A stretch of 7,000 nucleotides of DNA, from assembly GCA_903882765.1 (NCBI GenBank), contig CAIRYE010000391.1, positions 1 through 7,000 of the forward strand, in the 5' to 3' direction. Shown piece after piece: positions 1 through 6,453 of the stretch. The notes beneath the pieces were generated by a model. The model searched no databases. It was not told the origin of the DNA and was given only the letters and a program-made list of their open reading frames with translations. Both the position numbers and the translations under genes were made by a program. Within the stretch, counting starts at the first letter, position 1; each line of letters opens with the position of its first letter. The DNA is from an uncultured Anaerolineae bacterium. GTDB lineage: Bacteria; Chloroflexota; Anaerolineae; Anaerolineales; Villigracilaceae.

Positions 1-774
1 ACACTTCTTCAACAAAAATTTGACTTGGATGGGTCGGCTGAGTTAGCTGATATGAAGGGCAAGATCCGCAGTCGTGGTTATTATCCTTACATAACTAATT
101 TGGAGGAATTGGCGGATCTAGAAAAAGAACCAGAGAAGGTCTATTCTCTTTTCAACAATGAAGCTATGAAGGTTGTTGAAGAATGGATGGAAATCGCCAA
201 GACCAAACTGCAGAACACAAACATCAAGGTTTTCGTTTCACCTGGTAATGACGATCGTTTTGAAGTGGATGACATAATCAGGAGGTTTTCCTGTGTAACC
301 CTTGCTGAAGGGGAAGTGATCGAGATCGATAAACATCACGAAATGATCACCTCGGGCTGGTCGAATAAGACCCCCTGGAATACTTACCGTGAAGAGACAG
401 AAGACCTGTTAGCGGTTCGATATGAGCAAATGGCGTCCCGAATCAAAAACCCTACAAATTCCATTTTTAATATCCACGTTCCGCCTTATAATTCGAACCT
501 TGATGAAGCGCCGGAGCTGGACGAGAACCTGCGACCAAAATACGCCGGCAATGCTTTAAAGCCTACCGGTTCGATCTCTTTACGAAAAGCAATAGAACAG
601 TACAGTCCGTTACTCAGCCTGCACGGCCATATTCATGAGGGCAGAGGAACATCCAAAATTGGAAAAACCCTATGTATCAACCCCGGCTCGATGTATGAAC
701 AGGGGACATTACAAGGCGCATTGATAAACCTGGGGGATAAAAAGATAGAGAATTATGTGCTAACCAGTGGTTAG
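1..774 (+). CDS. Metallophosphoesterase (calcineurin-like), 5'-truncated by window edge
   Basis: The frame is open from base 1 with no convincing start: the first possible initiator, a TTG at 25, has no ribosome binding site. The gene therefore probably begins upstream and 257 residues are visible. Seen motifs, numbered from the first visible codon: GNDD at 82-85, the family's metal-binding GNH(D/E) block with Asp in place of His; a lone His in HVPPYN at 159-164; and GHIHE at 209-213, the C-terminal GHxH metal-ligand motif, followed by the NPGS turn at 227-230. These are the ordered blocks of two-metal phosphoesterases of the calcineurin-like superfamily. The first block (DxH) and probably a second Asp must lie upstream of the window. 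No membrane segment is visible, so it is probably cytoplasmic. The substrate cannot be told; family members act on phosphodiesters or phosphomonoesters. The fold is confident, the exact role unknown. The permease ATG follows 27 nt after the stop. Confidence 0.85.
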   Translation, partial: TLLQQKFDLDGSAELADMKGKIRSRGYYPYITNLEELADLEKEPEKVYSLFNNEAMKVVEEWMEIAKTKLQNTNIKVFVSPGNDDRFEVDDIIRRFSCVTLAEGEVIEIDKHHEMITSGWSNKTPWNTYREETEDLLAVRYEQMASRIKNPTNSIFNIHVPPYNSNLDEAPELDENLRPKYAGNALKPTGSISLRKAIEQYSPLLSLHGHIHEGRGTSKIGKTLCINPGSMYEQGTLQGALINLGDKKIENYVLTSG

Positions 775-788
775 TAAAAATTTTGCTT

Positions 789-796
789 GGAGGAGA
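789..796 (+). promoter_or_regulatory. Ribosome binding site that fixes the permease start
   Basis: GGAGGAGA lies 8 nt (counted from GGAGG, 789-793) before the ATG at 802. An in-frame TTG at 787 overlaps this purine run and so cannot use it; the ATG is the likely start. Confidence 0.75.
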
Positions 797-801
797 GCAG
801 G

Positions 802-2439
802 ATGTCAGATCTATTTATCAGAAAAGCAACAGGTTTGGTTCGGTCGTGGTCCGTCTTTGATGCGTTTGTTTATGCATTGTTCTCAATTAACCTAGTTACC
901 TTAGGTTTTTACAGTTTTAGTCAGATGTATTATTTTCAAGGTGGAATTATTCCCGCTCTGATCATCGCTGCTCTCTTCATTATTTTTGAAGTGGTGGTGT
1001 ATTCCAGCCTTATCGCGGTGATGCCGCGTTCAGGCGGGGATTATGTTTGGCAAAGCCGTATCTTTGGCAGTGGTGTTGGATTTGTGTTAGCTATTACCGG
1101 TTGGTGGTTCATTCTTTGGCTGTGGGTACCGTTATATGCTGATATGTTACGGCATATCGTAATCACTCCTATCCTAGCGTTGGTAGGGCTAAAAGATATC
1201 GCGATCTGGTTTGGACAAAGCTCTATTGGCCTTTTTGTTACATCCTTAATCACGCTCAGCATCGTTACTTTTTATATTATTCTTGGTATGAAATCGTATG
1301 CCAAGATACAAAAGATCTGCTTCTATGGTGGGATGTTGGGATTGGCTATAGTTGTATTTATGCTTCTCACTGGCAGCCCGGAAACTTTTAAAGCTGGTTT
1401 GGATTCTAATCTCAATTCGCTGTATGGCATTCAGGGCAGCGTTTACGATAATATCGTGAAAGAAGGCACCGACGCCGGCGCCGCATTACCACTTACAGGT
1501 GGAAGCTTTGGTCTGATCATGCTCACTTTACCCTATCTTGTCTTTTTCAACCTTTGGCCAAATTGGGGAGCAACCTTGTATGGAGAAGTTCGCGGCGCAA
1601 CTGATTTTAAACGTAATTTCGCCGGCATGGCCTGGGCTCTCGGTGTAACAACCGTTCTTGCTATCGTTGTATTATTCTCTATTTCAAAATCGATCGGCTG
1701 GGATTTCTATGTTCAAGCGAATGGGGCATATTGGAATTATGCCTGGGGTTATACCGATGTAGCTCCATCAATGCCATTCTGGCCTTACCCTGCCCTTCTT
1801 GCCGTATTTATGAGTTCCAGTCGGATTCTACAGATCATCGTGATCTTATTGATGTCGATGTGGTGGTTCGGTTGGTCTGGAACGGTTTTTCTATCTTCAA
1901 CACGGGTTATCTTCGCTGCGGCCTTTGACCGTTTGCTGCCGGAAAAAGTTGCGGAAGTTGACGAGCGGACGCATACCCCTATTTACGCTCTGTTGATGAT
2001 GGTCATTCCTTCGATCGTCATTTCGTATTTGTTTGCCTTTGATATTTTTAGCTTCAGGTCCCTCACTCTCGACTCTACCTTGGTGATCGCTGTAACATAC
2101 CTTGGCACAACCTTGGGAGCGATCGTTCTTCCTTTCAAAAAACCCGAGCTTTACAATGCTTCACCGATCGCTAAATTCAAAGTATTTGGTTTTCCATTGA
2201 TCAGCCTAGCCGGCATCATTTTTGGAGGTTTTCTTACCTTCTTATTGGTAGAGTGGTTGTTTGATCCCTGGCTGAATGGTACGCCTTTGTATGGGATCAG
2301 CTTGCAGAACACTCCTTCTCTCATTTTTATGGGATTCATGTATGGAACCGCTTTCTTGTTGTATTTTGGGTTCAAAGCCTACCGCAAAAGCAAGGGCATT
2401 GATATCGATAAGATCAACCAAGAGATACCGATCGATTAG
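802..2439 (+). CDS. APC-superfamily amino acid permease
   Basis: A 545-residue, strongly hydrophobic integral membrane protein with about 12-14 predicted transmembrane helices. Family signs that can be read: an N-terminal segment GLVRSWSVFDAF leading into helix 1; PRSGGDYVW at 75-83, the APC block after helix 2; GEVRG at 261-265 before a basic loop and a long helix; and STRVIFAAAFDRLLPE at 366-381 with a nearby RTHTPIYALL, which is the usual loop after helix 8 of amino acid/polyamine permeases. It probably carries amino acids or related organic cations across the cytoplasmic membrane by ion coupling; the substrate cannot be inferred. It is somewhat longer than the common 430-500 residues, the excess lying in the loop around 195-232 and the C-terminal helices. 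The last 20 residues are charged and cytoplasmic-looking. It sits 27 nt after the phosphoesterase and 38 nt before the nucleotidyltransferase gene. Confidence 0.88.
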   Translation: MSDLFIRKATGLVRSWSVFDAFVYALFSINLVTLGFYSFSQMYYFQGGIIPALIIAALFIIFEVVVYSSLIAVMPRSGGDYVWQSRIFGSGVGFVLAITGWWFILWLWVPLYADMLRHIVITPILALVGLKDIAIWFGQSSIGLFVTSLITLSIVTFYIILGMKSYAKIQKICFYGGMLGLAIVVFMLLTGSPETFKAGLDSNLNSLYGIQGSVYDNIVKEGTDAGAALPLTGGSFGLIMLTLPYLVFFNLWPNWGATLYGEVRGATDFKRNFAGMAWALGVTTVLAIVVLFSISKSIGWDFYVQANGAYWNYAWGYTDVAPSMPFWPYPALLAVFMSSSRILQIIVILLMSMWWFGWSGTVFLSSTRVIFAAAFDRLLPEKVAEVDERTHTPIYALLMMVIPSIVISYLFAFDIFSFRSLTLDSTLVIAVTYLGTTLGAIVLPFKKPELYNASPIAKFKVFGFPLISLAGIIFGGFLTFLLVEWLFDPWLNGTPLYGISLQNTPSLIFMGFMYGTAFLLYFGFKAYRKSKGIDIDKINQEIPID

Positions 2440-2477
2440 CCCACAATAACATGGGCCATCAGTGAAGGATTAGCATC

Positions 2478-3230
2478 ATGGTTAAAAGCACTATCTTTGA
2501 GGAAATGGACGAACTTCTCAACGCAGCTAGGAGAGAGAATATTCAGATCCGACTTATTGGCGGGTTGGCTATTAAATATCACAGCCCCTCGGCGGAGGCA
2601 TCCAGCTTAAAGCGAAGCTATCCTGATATTGATGTTGTCGTTGATAAAAAAGGCAAGAATAAACTTACTGCATTTTTTTCCTCAGTTGGTTACGCACCGG
2701 ATAAAACCTTTAACTTGCTAAACGGTGACAGGCGCCAGATCTTTATCAATAATGAGACTGGGCATCGGGTAGATGTTTTTGTAGGTGATTTTGAGATGTG
2801 CCATAAATTGCCGATGTCCAACCGATTGGCTCATCACCCAGTTACCGTTCCTTTGGCTGAATTATTTTTATCGAAGATCCAAATCATCGAATTGAATCGC
2901 AAGGACGCGTTGGATATCATTTCCTTATTATTGGATAATGAGGTTGGATTCAATGATGAAACGAACATAAATCTGGATAGGATCGTTCGATTGTGCCTGA
3001 AGGATTGGGGGTTATATAAAACTCTGATCATCAATTTGGCAAAGATCGAAATGATCCTATTGGAAGATGAACTTGAAATTCCTCAGGAACAAAAAGGGGT
3101 GGTATTGCATCGAATCAATGCCATTCGCAGCTTATTGGATCGGGTGAACAAGCCCATCTTATGGAAGATGCGAAATAGTGTTGGCACCCGGATACGCTGG
3201 TATGCTGAGGTGGAAGAAGTGGATCGGTAG
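2478..3230 (+). CDS. Nucleotidyltransferase-fold protein (MNT/AbiEii-like)
   Basis: A 250-residue soluble protein. The order of motifs matches small nucleotidyltransferase-fold proteins: IGGLAI at 27-32 (the Gly-Gly of the nucleotide-binding turn), PDID at 49-52 (two metal-binding Asp residues, D50 and D52), and RVDVFVGD at 97-104 with D99 as the candidate third acidic residue. These are followed by a helical block, LFLSKIQIIELNRKDALDI at 129-147, closely like the helix after the catalytic core in AbiEii-type and related proteins, where a Lys and a downstream Asp are conserved. The catalytic triad looks intact, so nucleotidyl transfer to an RNA, protein or small molecule is possible, but the target is unknown. 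The start is ATG 2478 with GAAGGA at 2464-2469, spacing 8 nt. No antitoxin-like gene (AbiEi type) is adjacent: upstream is a permease and downstream a membrane protein. The fold is fairly sure, the function open. Confidence 0.72.
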   Translation: MVKSTIFEEMDELLNAARRENIQIRLIGGLAIKYHSPSAEASSLKRSYPDIDVVVDKKGKNKLTAFFSSVGYAPDKTFNLLNGDRRQIFINNETGHRVDVFVGDFEMCHKLPMSNRLAHHPVTVPLAELFLSKIQIIELNRKDALDIISLLLDNEVGFNDETNINLDRIVRLCLKDWGLYKTLIINLAKIEMILLEDELEIPQEQKGVVLHRINAIRSLLDRVNKPILWKMRNSVGTRIRWYAEVEEVDR

Positions 3231-3244
3231 ATCGTTCTTCTGTG

Positions 3245-3859
3245 ATGAAAATGAAGGGTATTACAAAGTCAGCTATGATCTCAACCCTTATTGTTGTATT
3301 GTTAGGGGTTGGGATCATTTATTTTCAGTATGTTAATTGGTTGCGCGTAGGCGAACAGGGTGCCATGGTAGAACGGAGTTCGAGGGAGGGTATCCCCGTC
3401 GACGCACTTCTATCGATCACGCTAGATGCTCCTGAATTTATTCGATTGGGAGATACCGGCGCAGTCAAGCTAACCGTGACCATATTGGATCAGGAGCGGT
3501 TTAAAATAAAATACCGTGATCAAGGTATTTTATTTGAATCGCGGCTAACGATGGATGGCGTTGCTGTTGCGCCGAACGGGTTGGTATCCGAAACATACGC
3601 CGGTGGAGATAGCCTTACCTTTTACTGGAAGGTATCCCCTGAAAAAATTGGAAAACGAATTGGCCAGGTGTGGTTATATATTCGGAGCGGCGTAGGAGTG
3701 GAACAGACCAATGTCACTTTTCCACTTTCGGCGCAAAGGATCGAGATCGAGGGTAGAAATTCATTTGGATTGAATTCGGATATGGTGCGGGTTGTATGTG
3801 TATTATCACTGTTCTTTTCAATTGCTTATTTTGTGATCCAAGCAAGGAAAAAAGCTTGA
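3245..3859 (+). CDS. Hypothetical protein with two terminal membrane helices and an extracytoplasmic beta-rich domain
   Basis: I do not recognise a family. From ATG 3245 it has 204 residues. A basic start (MKMKGITK) precedes a hydrophobic helix at about 11-29, which would act as a signal anchor. Residues about 30-178 form a hydrophilic region with alternating hydrophobic pattern (for example ITLDAPEF, AVKLTVTIL, TFYWKV, VWLYIRSG), suggesting a beta sandwich. A second helix lies at about 179-198, followed by RKKA. Both ends would be cytoplasmic and the middle outside. No catalytic motif or Cys pair is apparent; the only Cys seen is in the second helix. The start is uncertain: a GTG at 3242 and an ATG at 3251 are in frame, and none has a clear ribosome binding site. 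It lies only 14 nt after the nucleotidyltransferase stop, so translation may depend on coupling to that gene. Confidence 0.7.
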   Translation: MKMKGITKSAMISTLIVVLLGVGIIYFQYVNWLRVGEQGAMVERSSREGIPVDALLSITLDAPEFIRLGDTGAVKLTVTILDQERFKIKYRDQGILFESRLTMDGVAVAPNGLVSETYAGGDSLTFYWKVSPEKIGKRIGQVWLYIRSGVGVEQTNVTFPLSAQRIEIEGRNSFGLNSDMVRVVCVLSLFFSIAYFVIQARKKA

Positions 3860-3887
3860 TTCGTGACTTTAATCACACAAATTGTAT

Positions 3888-3901
3888 ACACTAATAAGTG
3901 T
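3888..3901 (+). repeat. Small perfect inverted repeat in the nuoA upstream region
   Basis: ACACT at 3888-3892 and AGTGT at 3897-3901 form a perfect 5-bp inverted repeat around AATA. A second one, GTCTT-CGAC-AAGAC, lies at 3938-3951 between the two -10-like motifs. Either could be an operator half-site pair or a weak hairpin, but both are short enough to occur by chance. Confidence 0.25.
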
Positions 3902-3917
3902 CTATAGAACTCAACTG

Positions 3918-3926
3918 TGCTAAAAT
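3918..3926 (+). promoter_or_regulatory. Candidate extended -10 promoter element upstream of nuoA
   Basis: TGCTAAAAT matches an extended -10 (TGn followed by a TATAAT-like hexamer, one mismatch). No good -35 hexamer lies 16-18 nt upstream, which extended -10 promoters can do without. Transcription from about 3933 would give a leader of roughly 44 nt before the nuoA ATG at 3977. It is the better placed of two identical copies. Confidence 0.45.
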
Positions 3927-3951
3927 TTCAATGGGCTGTCTTCGACAAGAC

Positions 3952-3960
3952 TGCTAAAAT
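3952..3960 (+). promoter_or_regulatory. Second copy of the extended -10-like element
   Basis: An exact second copy of TGCTAAAAT lies 34 bp downstream of the first. A start from here would fall at or inside the nuoA ribosome binding site (AAGGAG, 3966-3971), leaving a very short leader. It is therefore either a minor promoter or a binding-site repeat. Confidence 0.3.
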
Positions 3961-3976
3961 GTTTTAAGGAGCTTCT

Positions 3977-4333
3977 ATGCAGAATTCATGGTTATACATA
4001 GGGTTATTCCTCTTGGTTGGAATCATTTTCCCGGTAATTCCGCTGGTTTTATCAGCGCTAGTTGCTCCCAAGAAGCCAAATCCCATCAAGCAAAGTACCT
4101 ACGAATGTGGTATGGAAACTGTGGGCGAGAGCTTAGTTCAATTCAAAGCTCAATACTATATTTTTGCTCTTATTTTTTTGGTTTTTGATGTAGAGACCGT
4201 CTTCCTCTTCCCTTGGGCGGTCAGCCTTAACGTCCAACCTTACTTCGTTGTCGTAGAGGGTATTTTCTTTATCATGATCCTTATCGCTGGGCTCAGCTAT
4301 ACCTGGCGAAAAGGTATGTTGGAATGGGTTTAA
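3977..4333 (+). CDS. nuoA: NADH-quinone oxidoreductase subunit A
   Basis: A 118-residue membrane protein, the usual length for NuoA, with three predicted helices at about 5-29, 60-82 and 88-108. It carries the family's two diagnostic blocks: YECG at 42-45 in the loop after helix 1, whose Cys lies near the quinone cavity in known complex I structures, and FDVETVFLFPW at 70-80 with the conserved acidic pair D71/E73 in helix 2. The C-terminal YTWRKGMLEW is also typical. NuoA sits in the inner membrane at the junction with the peripheral arm and helps to form the quinone site together with NuoH, NuoJ and NuoK. The start is ATG 3977 with AAGGAG at 3966-3971, spacing 5 nt. The 117-nt gap upstream holds the likely promoter. 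The next gene is nuoH, not the usual nuoB, and a hairpin follows the stop. Confidence 0.96.
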   Translation: MQNSWLYIGLFLLVGIIFPVIPLVLSALVAPKKPNPIKQSTYECGMETVGESLVQFKAQYYIFALIFLVFDVETVFLFPWAVSLNVQPYFVVVEGIFFIMILIAGLSYTWRKGMLEWV

Positions 4334-4352
4334 ACTAAAACGCGCAAAATTT

Positions 4353-4387
4353 GGAAGGCTGATTGAGAAACAAACAATCAGCCTTTC
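4353..4387 (+). terminator. Hairpin between nuoA and nuoH, terminator- or attenuator-like
   Basis: AAGGCTGATTG at 4355-4365 is the perfect inverted repeat of CAATCAGCCTT at 4375-4385, with a 9-nt loop. Counting a G-U pair and a flanking G-C pair, the stem reaches 13 bp (4353-4387). The bases after it are T-rich (TTTCTATT) but not a clean T run. It begins 19 nt after the nuoA stop. It could be a weak or partial intrinsic terminator, reducing transcription into nuoH, or a processing or stability hairpin at the 3' end of a nuoA message. The stem itself is certain; its role is inferred. Confidence 0.55.
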
Positions 4388-4410
4388 TATTGATTCTAAG
4401 AGGAGCATGA

Positions 4411-5601
4411 ATGAATTTTTGGTCTGATCCTATCAATACTATTTACGAAAGTCTGATGTTGACTTTCACGGGTTGGGGTTTGGATGGCGCCCTGGCCCAG
4501 ATCATCATCTATGTTCTTGGAATTTTGATCCTGATCACTTTTGCCATGATCATCGACATTTTGTTGGTGTGGGTTGAGCGAAAAGTTGTCGCTAGGTTCC
4601 AAGGCAGGTTAGGCCCGAACAGGATAGGCCCATTCGGGCTTTTCCAACCTATTCCTGATGTGATCAAGCTGATCATCAAAGAAGACACAACCCCAGCGAA
4701 CGCCGATAAATTGGTTTACAACCTTGCTCCGGTTCTATCGCTCGGTTCCGTGTTGTTCCTATGGGCCATCGTTCCATTGGCTATCAATATTTACGGCGTT
4801 GACCTAAATGTGGCATTGCTGTATATGGTGGCTACTGGCGCATTTGGAACTCTTTCCATAATTATGGCCGGTTGGTCTTCTAATAATAAGTACGCATTAT
4901 TAGGTGCCTTCCGCCAAGTTGCTGCCATGATCTCCTTCGAGATACCGATGGTGGTGGTTTTGTTGATCCCCGCCATTATTACCGGAAGCCTCAGCATGCA
5001 GACCATTACTAATTTCCAGACTGAAAATTTCTGGTTTTTCTTGGTTTCCCCTTTAGGCGCTTTGTTGTTCCTGATTTCAGCTATTGCCGAGTTAGGCCGC
5101 TCTCCATTTGACCTTAACGAAGGTGAATCAGAGATCGTTTCCGGTTATCACATTGAATACTCCGGAATGAAGTTTGGCCTTTTTTATGCTGGTGAGATGC
5201 TTCACGCCTTTACTTTTGGTGGTTTGCTTTCCGTTCTGTTTTTTGGCGGTTGGCATGGTCCTTGGTCAAGCGAGATCCCCTTCCTTGGTGTAGTTTACTT
5301 CTGCGCTAAAGCGTTGTTCGGTTATTGGCTCATTATGTGGGTTAAATACACCGTTCCGCGTATCCGTATCGATCATATGCTGATGTTCAATTGGAAATTC
5401 CTTACCCCAGTCTCATTTGCCCTTCTGATCGTAACTGCCTTGGTTCATCCGTTACTTAGGGATGCTGGCAATTGGATCTATGTTCCAGGAATGTTCCTTT
5501 CCAATGTATTGGTCGTTTGGGTCACCGTTGAAGTGCTCCGATCGAGATCCAAAAAAGATCGAACTGTTGCGGAAACTGTGCAAGCAGTTGCGCATCATTA
5601 G
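4411..5601 (+). CDS. nuoH: NADH-quinone oxidoreductase subunit H
   Basis: A 396-residue membrane protein with eight or more predicted helices; most NuoH proteins have about 320-350 residues. Family blocks are clear: VERKVVARFQGRLGPNRIGP at 55-74, the loop after helix 1 lining the quinone entry; GWSSNNKYALLGAFR at 154-168; the acidic loop AELGRSPFDLNEGESE at 226-241; GYHIEYSGMKFGLFYAGEM at 245-263; and VKYTVPRIRIDHM at 311-323. NuoH carries much of the quinone-binding chamber and passes conformational or charge signals to the proton channels. The extra length lies in about 20 residues before helix 1 and a polar C-terminal tail from about 377 (rich in Ser, Lys, Arg, ending in HH). The start is ATG 4411 with AGGAG at 4401-4405, spacing 5 nt; an ATG at 4407 is out of frame and stops after six codons. 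The nuoJ ATG lies 15 nt downstream, with no nuoI between. Confidence 0.96.
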   Translation: MNFWSDPINTIYESLMLTFTGWGLDGALAQIIIYVLGILILITFAMIIDILLVWVERKVVARFQGRLGPNRIGPFGLFQPIPDVIKLIIKEDTTPANADKLVYNLAPVLSLGSVLFLWAIVPLAINIYGVDLNVALLYMVATGAFGTLSIIMAGWSSNNKYALLGAFRQVAAMISFEIPMVVVLLIPAIITGSLSMQTITNFQTENFWFFLVSPLGALLFLISAIAELGRSPFDLNEGESEIVSGYHIEYSGMKFGLFYAGEMLHAFTFGGLLSVLFFGGWHGPWSSEIPFLGVVYFCAKALFGYWLIMWVKYTVPRIRIDHMLMFNWKFLTPVSFALLIVTALVHPLLRDAGNWIYVPGMFLSNVLVVWVTVEVLRSRSKKDRTVAETVQAVAHH

Positions 5602-5604
5602 TCT

Positions 5605-5608
5605 GGAG
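5605..5608 (+). promoter_or_regulatory. Ribosome binding site that decides the nuoJ start
   Basis: GGAG at 5605-5608 is the only purine-rich site after the nuoH stop. It overlaps the GTG at 5608 and is only 2 nt from the ATG at 5611, but lies 8 nt before the ATG at 5617, which is therefore preferred. Confidence 0.55.
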
Positions 5609-5616
5609 TGATGATT

Positions 5617-6126
5617 ATGGATTCTACTCAATTACTTTTCCTCTTTAGTTCATTCCTTATCGTTAGCTCCGCGGTAAATGTAGTGAGCTCAAAGAACCTG
5701 ATACACGCTGCTTTATGGCTGATCTCCACGCTGTTTGGAGTTGCCATTTTGTTCGCGATCCTTGAAGCTGGTTTCTTAGCGGTTGTGCAGGTTGTTGTAT
5801 ATATCGGTGCCATCGCGATCATGTTCATTTTCGCGGTAATGCTTACCCGACGCGAAAATTTGGAATCTGGCTCACAAGTTAATAAGAGCTGGCCGTTTGC
5901 TTTGCTGTTGGTGGTTGTTATCGCCGCCGCAATTGGCTCATTGATGCTCAAATGGGATGGAATGAATACCTTGCCTGTTCAAATTGCCGAGGGATATGAT
6001 TCCGTTGCTAGCCTTGGGGCAGCCCTTATCTCGCCCGATGCTTTTGTGCTTCCATTTGAAGTTGCCTCGGTTCTATTATTAGCTGCTTTGCTTGGCTCTG
6101 TTTATGTAGCCATGAATAAGAAATAA
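5617..6126 (+). CDS. nuoJ: NADH-quinone oxidoreductase subunit J
   Basis: A 169-residue, very hydrophobic protein with five predicted helices, close to the usual 160-200. The signature is FLAVVQVVVYIGAIAIMFIF at 53-72, the third helix, whose YxGAI segment forms a pi-bulge that changes shape during turnover in known complex I structures. Before it stands SKNLIHAALWL at 25-35, the usual polar-to-helix-2 junction. The C-terminal helix follows LPFEVASVLLLAALLGSV at 145-162, again typical. NuoJ lies between NuoA/H and NuoK and helps to connect the quinone cavity with the proton path. The loop at about 78-90 and the longer one at about 112-143 are polar. ATG 5617 is chosen from ribosome-binding-site spacing; in-frame GTG 5608 and ATG 5611 would add two or three residues. 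The nuoK ribosome binding site overlaps its stop codon, which suggests translational coupling. Confidence 0.95.
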   Translation: MDSTQLLFLFSSFLIVSSAVNVVSSKNLIHAALWLISTLFGVAILFAILEAGFLAVVQVVVYIGAIAIMFIFAVMLTRRENLESGSQVNKSWPFALLLVVVIAAAIGSLMLKWDGMNTLPVQIAEGYDSVASLGAALISPDAFVLPFEVASVLLLAALLGSVYVAMNKK

Positions 6127-6130
6127 GAGG
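6125..6130 (+). promoter_or_regulatory. Ribosome binding site overlapping the nuoJ stop, for nuoK
   Basis: AAGAGG uses the last two bases of the nuoJ TAA stop and lies 5 nt before ATG 6136. An in-frame TTG at 6133 is too close to be used, so ATG 6136 is the likely start. Confidence 0.6.
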
Positions 6131-6135
6131 TATTG

Positions 6136-6444
6136 ATGATCCCTATTAGTTGGTACTTATTCCTTTCAGCAGTTTTATTCAGTATTGGGCTGTTTGGTGT
6201 ACTCGTCCGAAGGAACGCCATCGCTATCCTTCTCTCCATCGAGTTGATGCTAAACGCGGTTAATATCAATTTGGTGGCATTTTGGCGATACGGAAATACC
6301 GTAAATATGGCGGGTCAGGTTTTTGCCATTATTGTGTTTGCTGTTGCCGCTGCCGAAGTTGCCGTGGGGTTATCCCTGGTTTACTCAATTTATCGCCGTC
6401 GAAATACCGTTATTGCCGACGAGCTTGACCTGATGAAGTGGTAG
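6136..6444 (+). CDS. nuoK: NADH-quinone oxidoreductase subunit K
   Basis: A 102-residue protein with three helices (about 3-22, 27-50, 59-85), the standard size for NuoK, a homologue of MrpC. Both essential membrane-buried glutamates are present: E36 in SIELMLNAVNINLVAF (helix 2) and E74 in AAAEVAVGLSLV (helix 3). They correspond to E36 and E72 of the E. coli protein, which are needed for proton pumping. The short cytoplasmic loop RRN at 25-27 and the C-terminal tail IADELDLMKW are also family-like. It forms part of the fourth proton path, between NuoJ and the antiporter-like subunits. The spacing to nuoL is 9 nt, and the nuoL ribosome binding site (TAGGAG, 6442-6447) overlaps the nuoK stop codon, so these genes are surely co-transcribed and probably coupled. 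Confidence 0.96.
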   Translation: MIPISWYLFLSAVLFSIGLFGVLVRRNAIAILLSIELMLNAVNINLVAFWRYGNTVNMAGQVFAIIVFAVAAAEVAVGLSLVYSIYRRRNTVIADELDLMKW

Positions 6445-6453
6445 GAGATAAAT

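Noticed and set aside
1731..1928. Overlapping open frame of 65 codons inside the permease gene
   Set aside because: It lies in another frame of a clearly coding region, with no ribosome binding site and no recognisable content.
2439..2456. Inverted repeat GCCCA/TGGGC after the permease stop, as a terminator
   Set aside because: The stem is only 5 bp with an 8-nt loop, and no T run follows; the next gene begins 22 nt later.
2478..3230. AbiE-type toxin-antitoxin system
   Set aside because: The nucleotidyltransferase resembles AbiEii in fold motifs only; no AbiEi-like winged-helix antitoxin gene is next to it, so a toxin system cannot be claimed.
3882..3908. TTGTAT and TATAGA as a -35/-10 promoter pair upstream of nuoA
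   Set aside because: The spacing is 15 nt and both hexamers are weak; the TGCTAAAAT element downstream is a better candidate.
4133..4408. Antisense open frame of 91 codons across the end of nuoA and the hairpin
   Set aside because: It overlaps conserved nuoA codons and the inverted repeat, and the translation shows no family features.
4407..4427. Six-codon open frame starting at an ATG just before the nuoH start, as a leader peptide
   Set aside because: It overlaps the nuoH start by chance (ATGAATGA), is far too short, and does not resemble an attenuator peptide; AGGAG is better spaced for ATG 4411.
5628..5951. Antisense open frame of 107 codons inside nuoJ
   Set aside because: It lies wholly opposite a well-conserved membrane protein gene, has no ribosome binding site or recognisable motif, and its Thr/Ala/Ile-rich composition is the mirror of hydrophobic codons.
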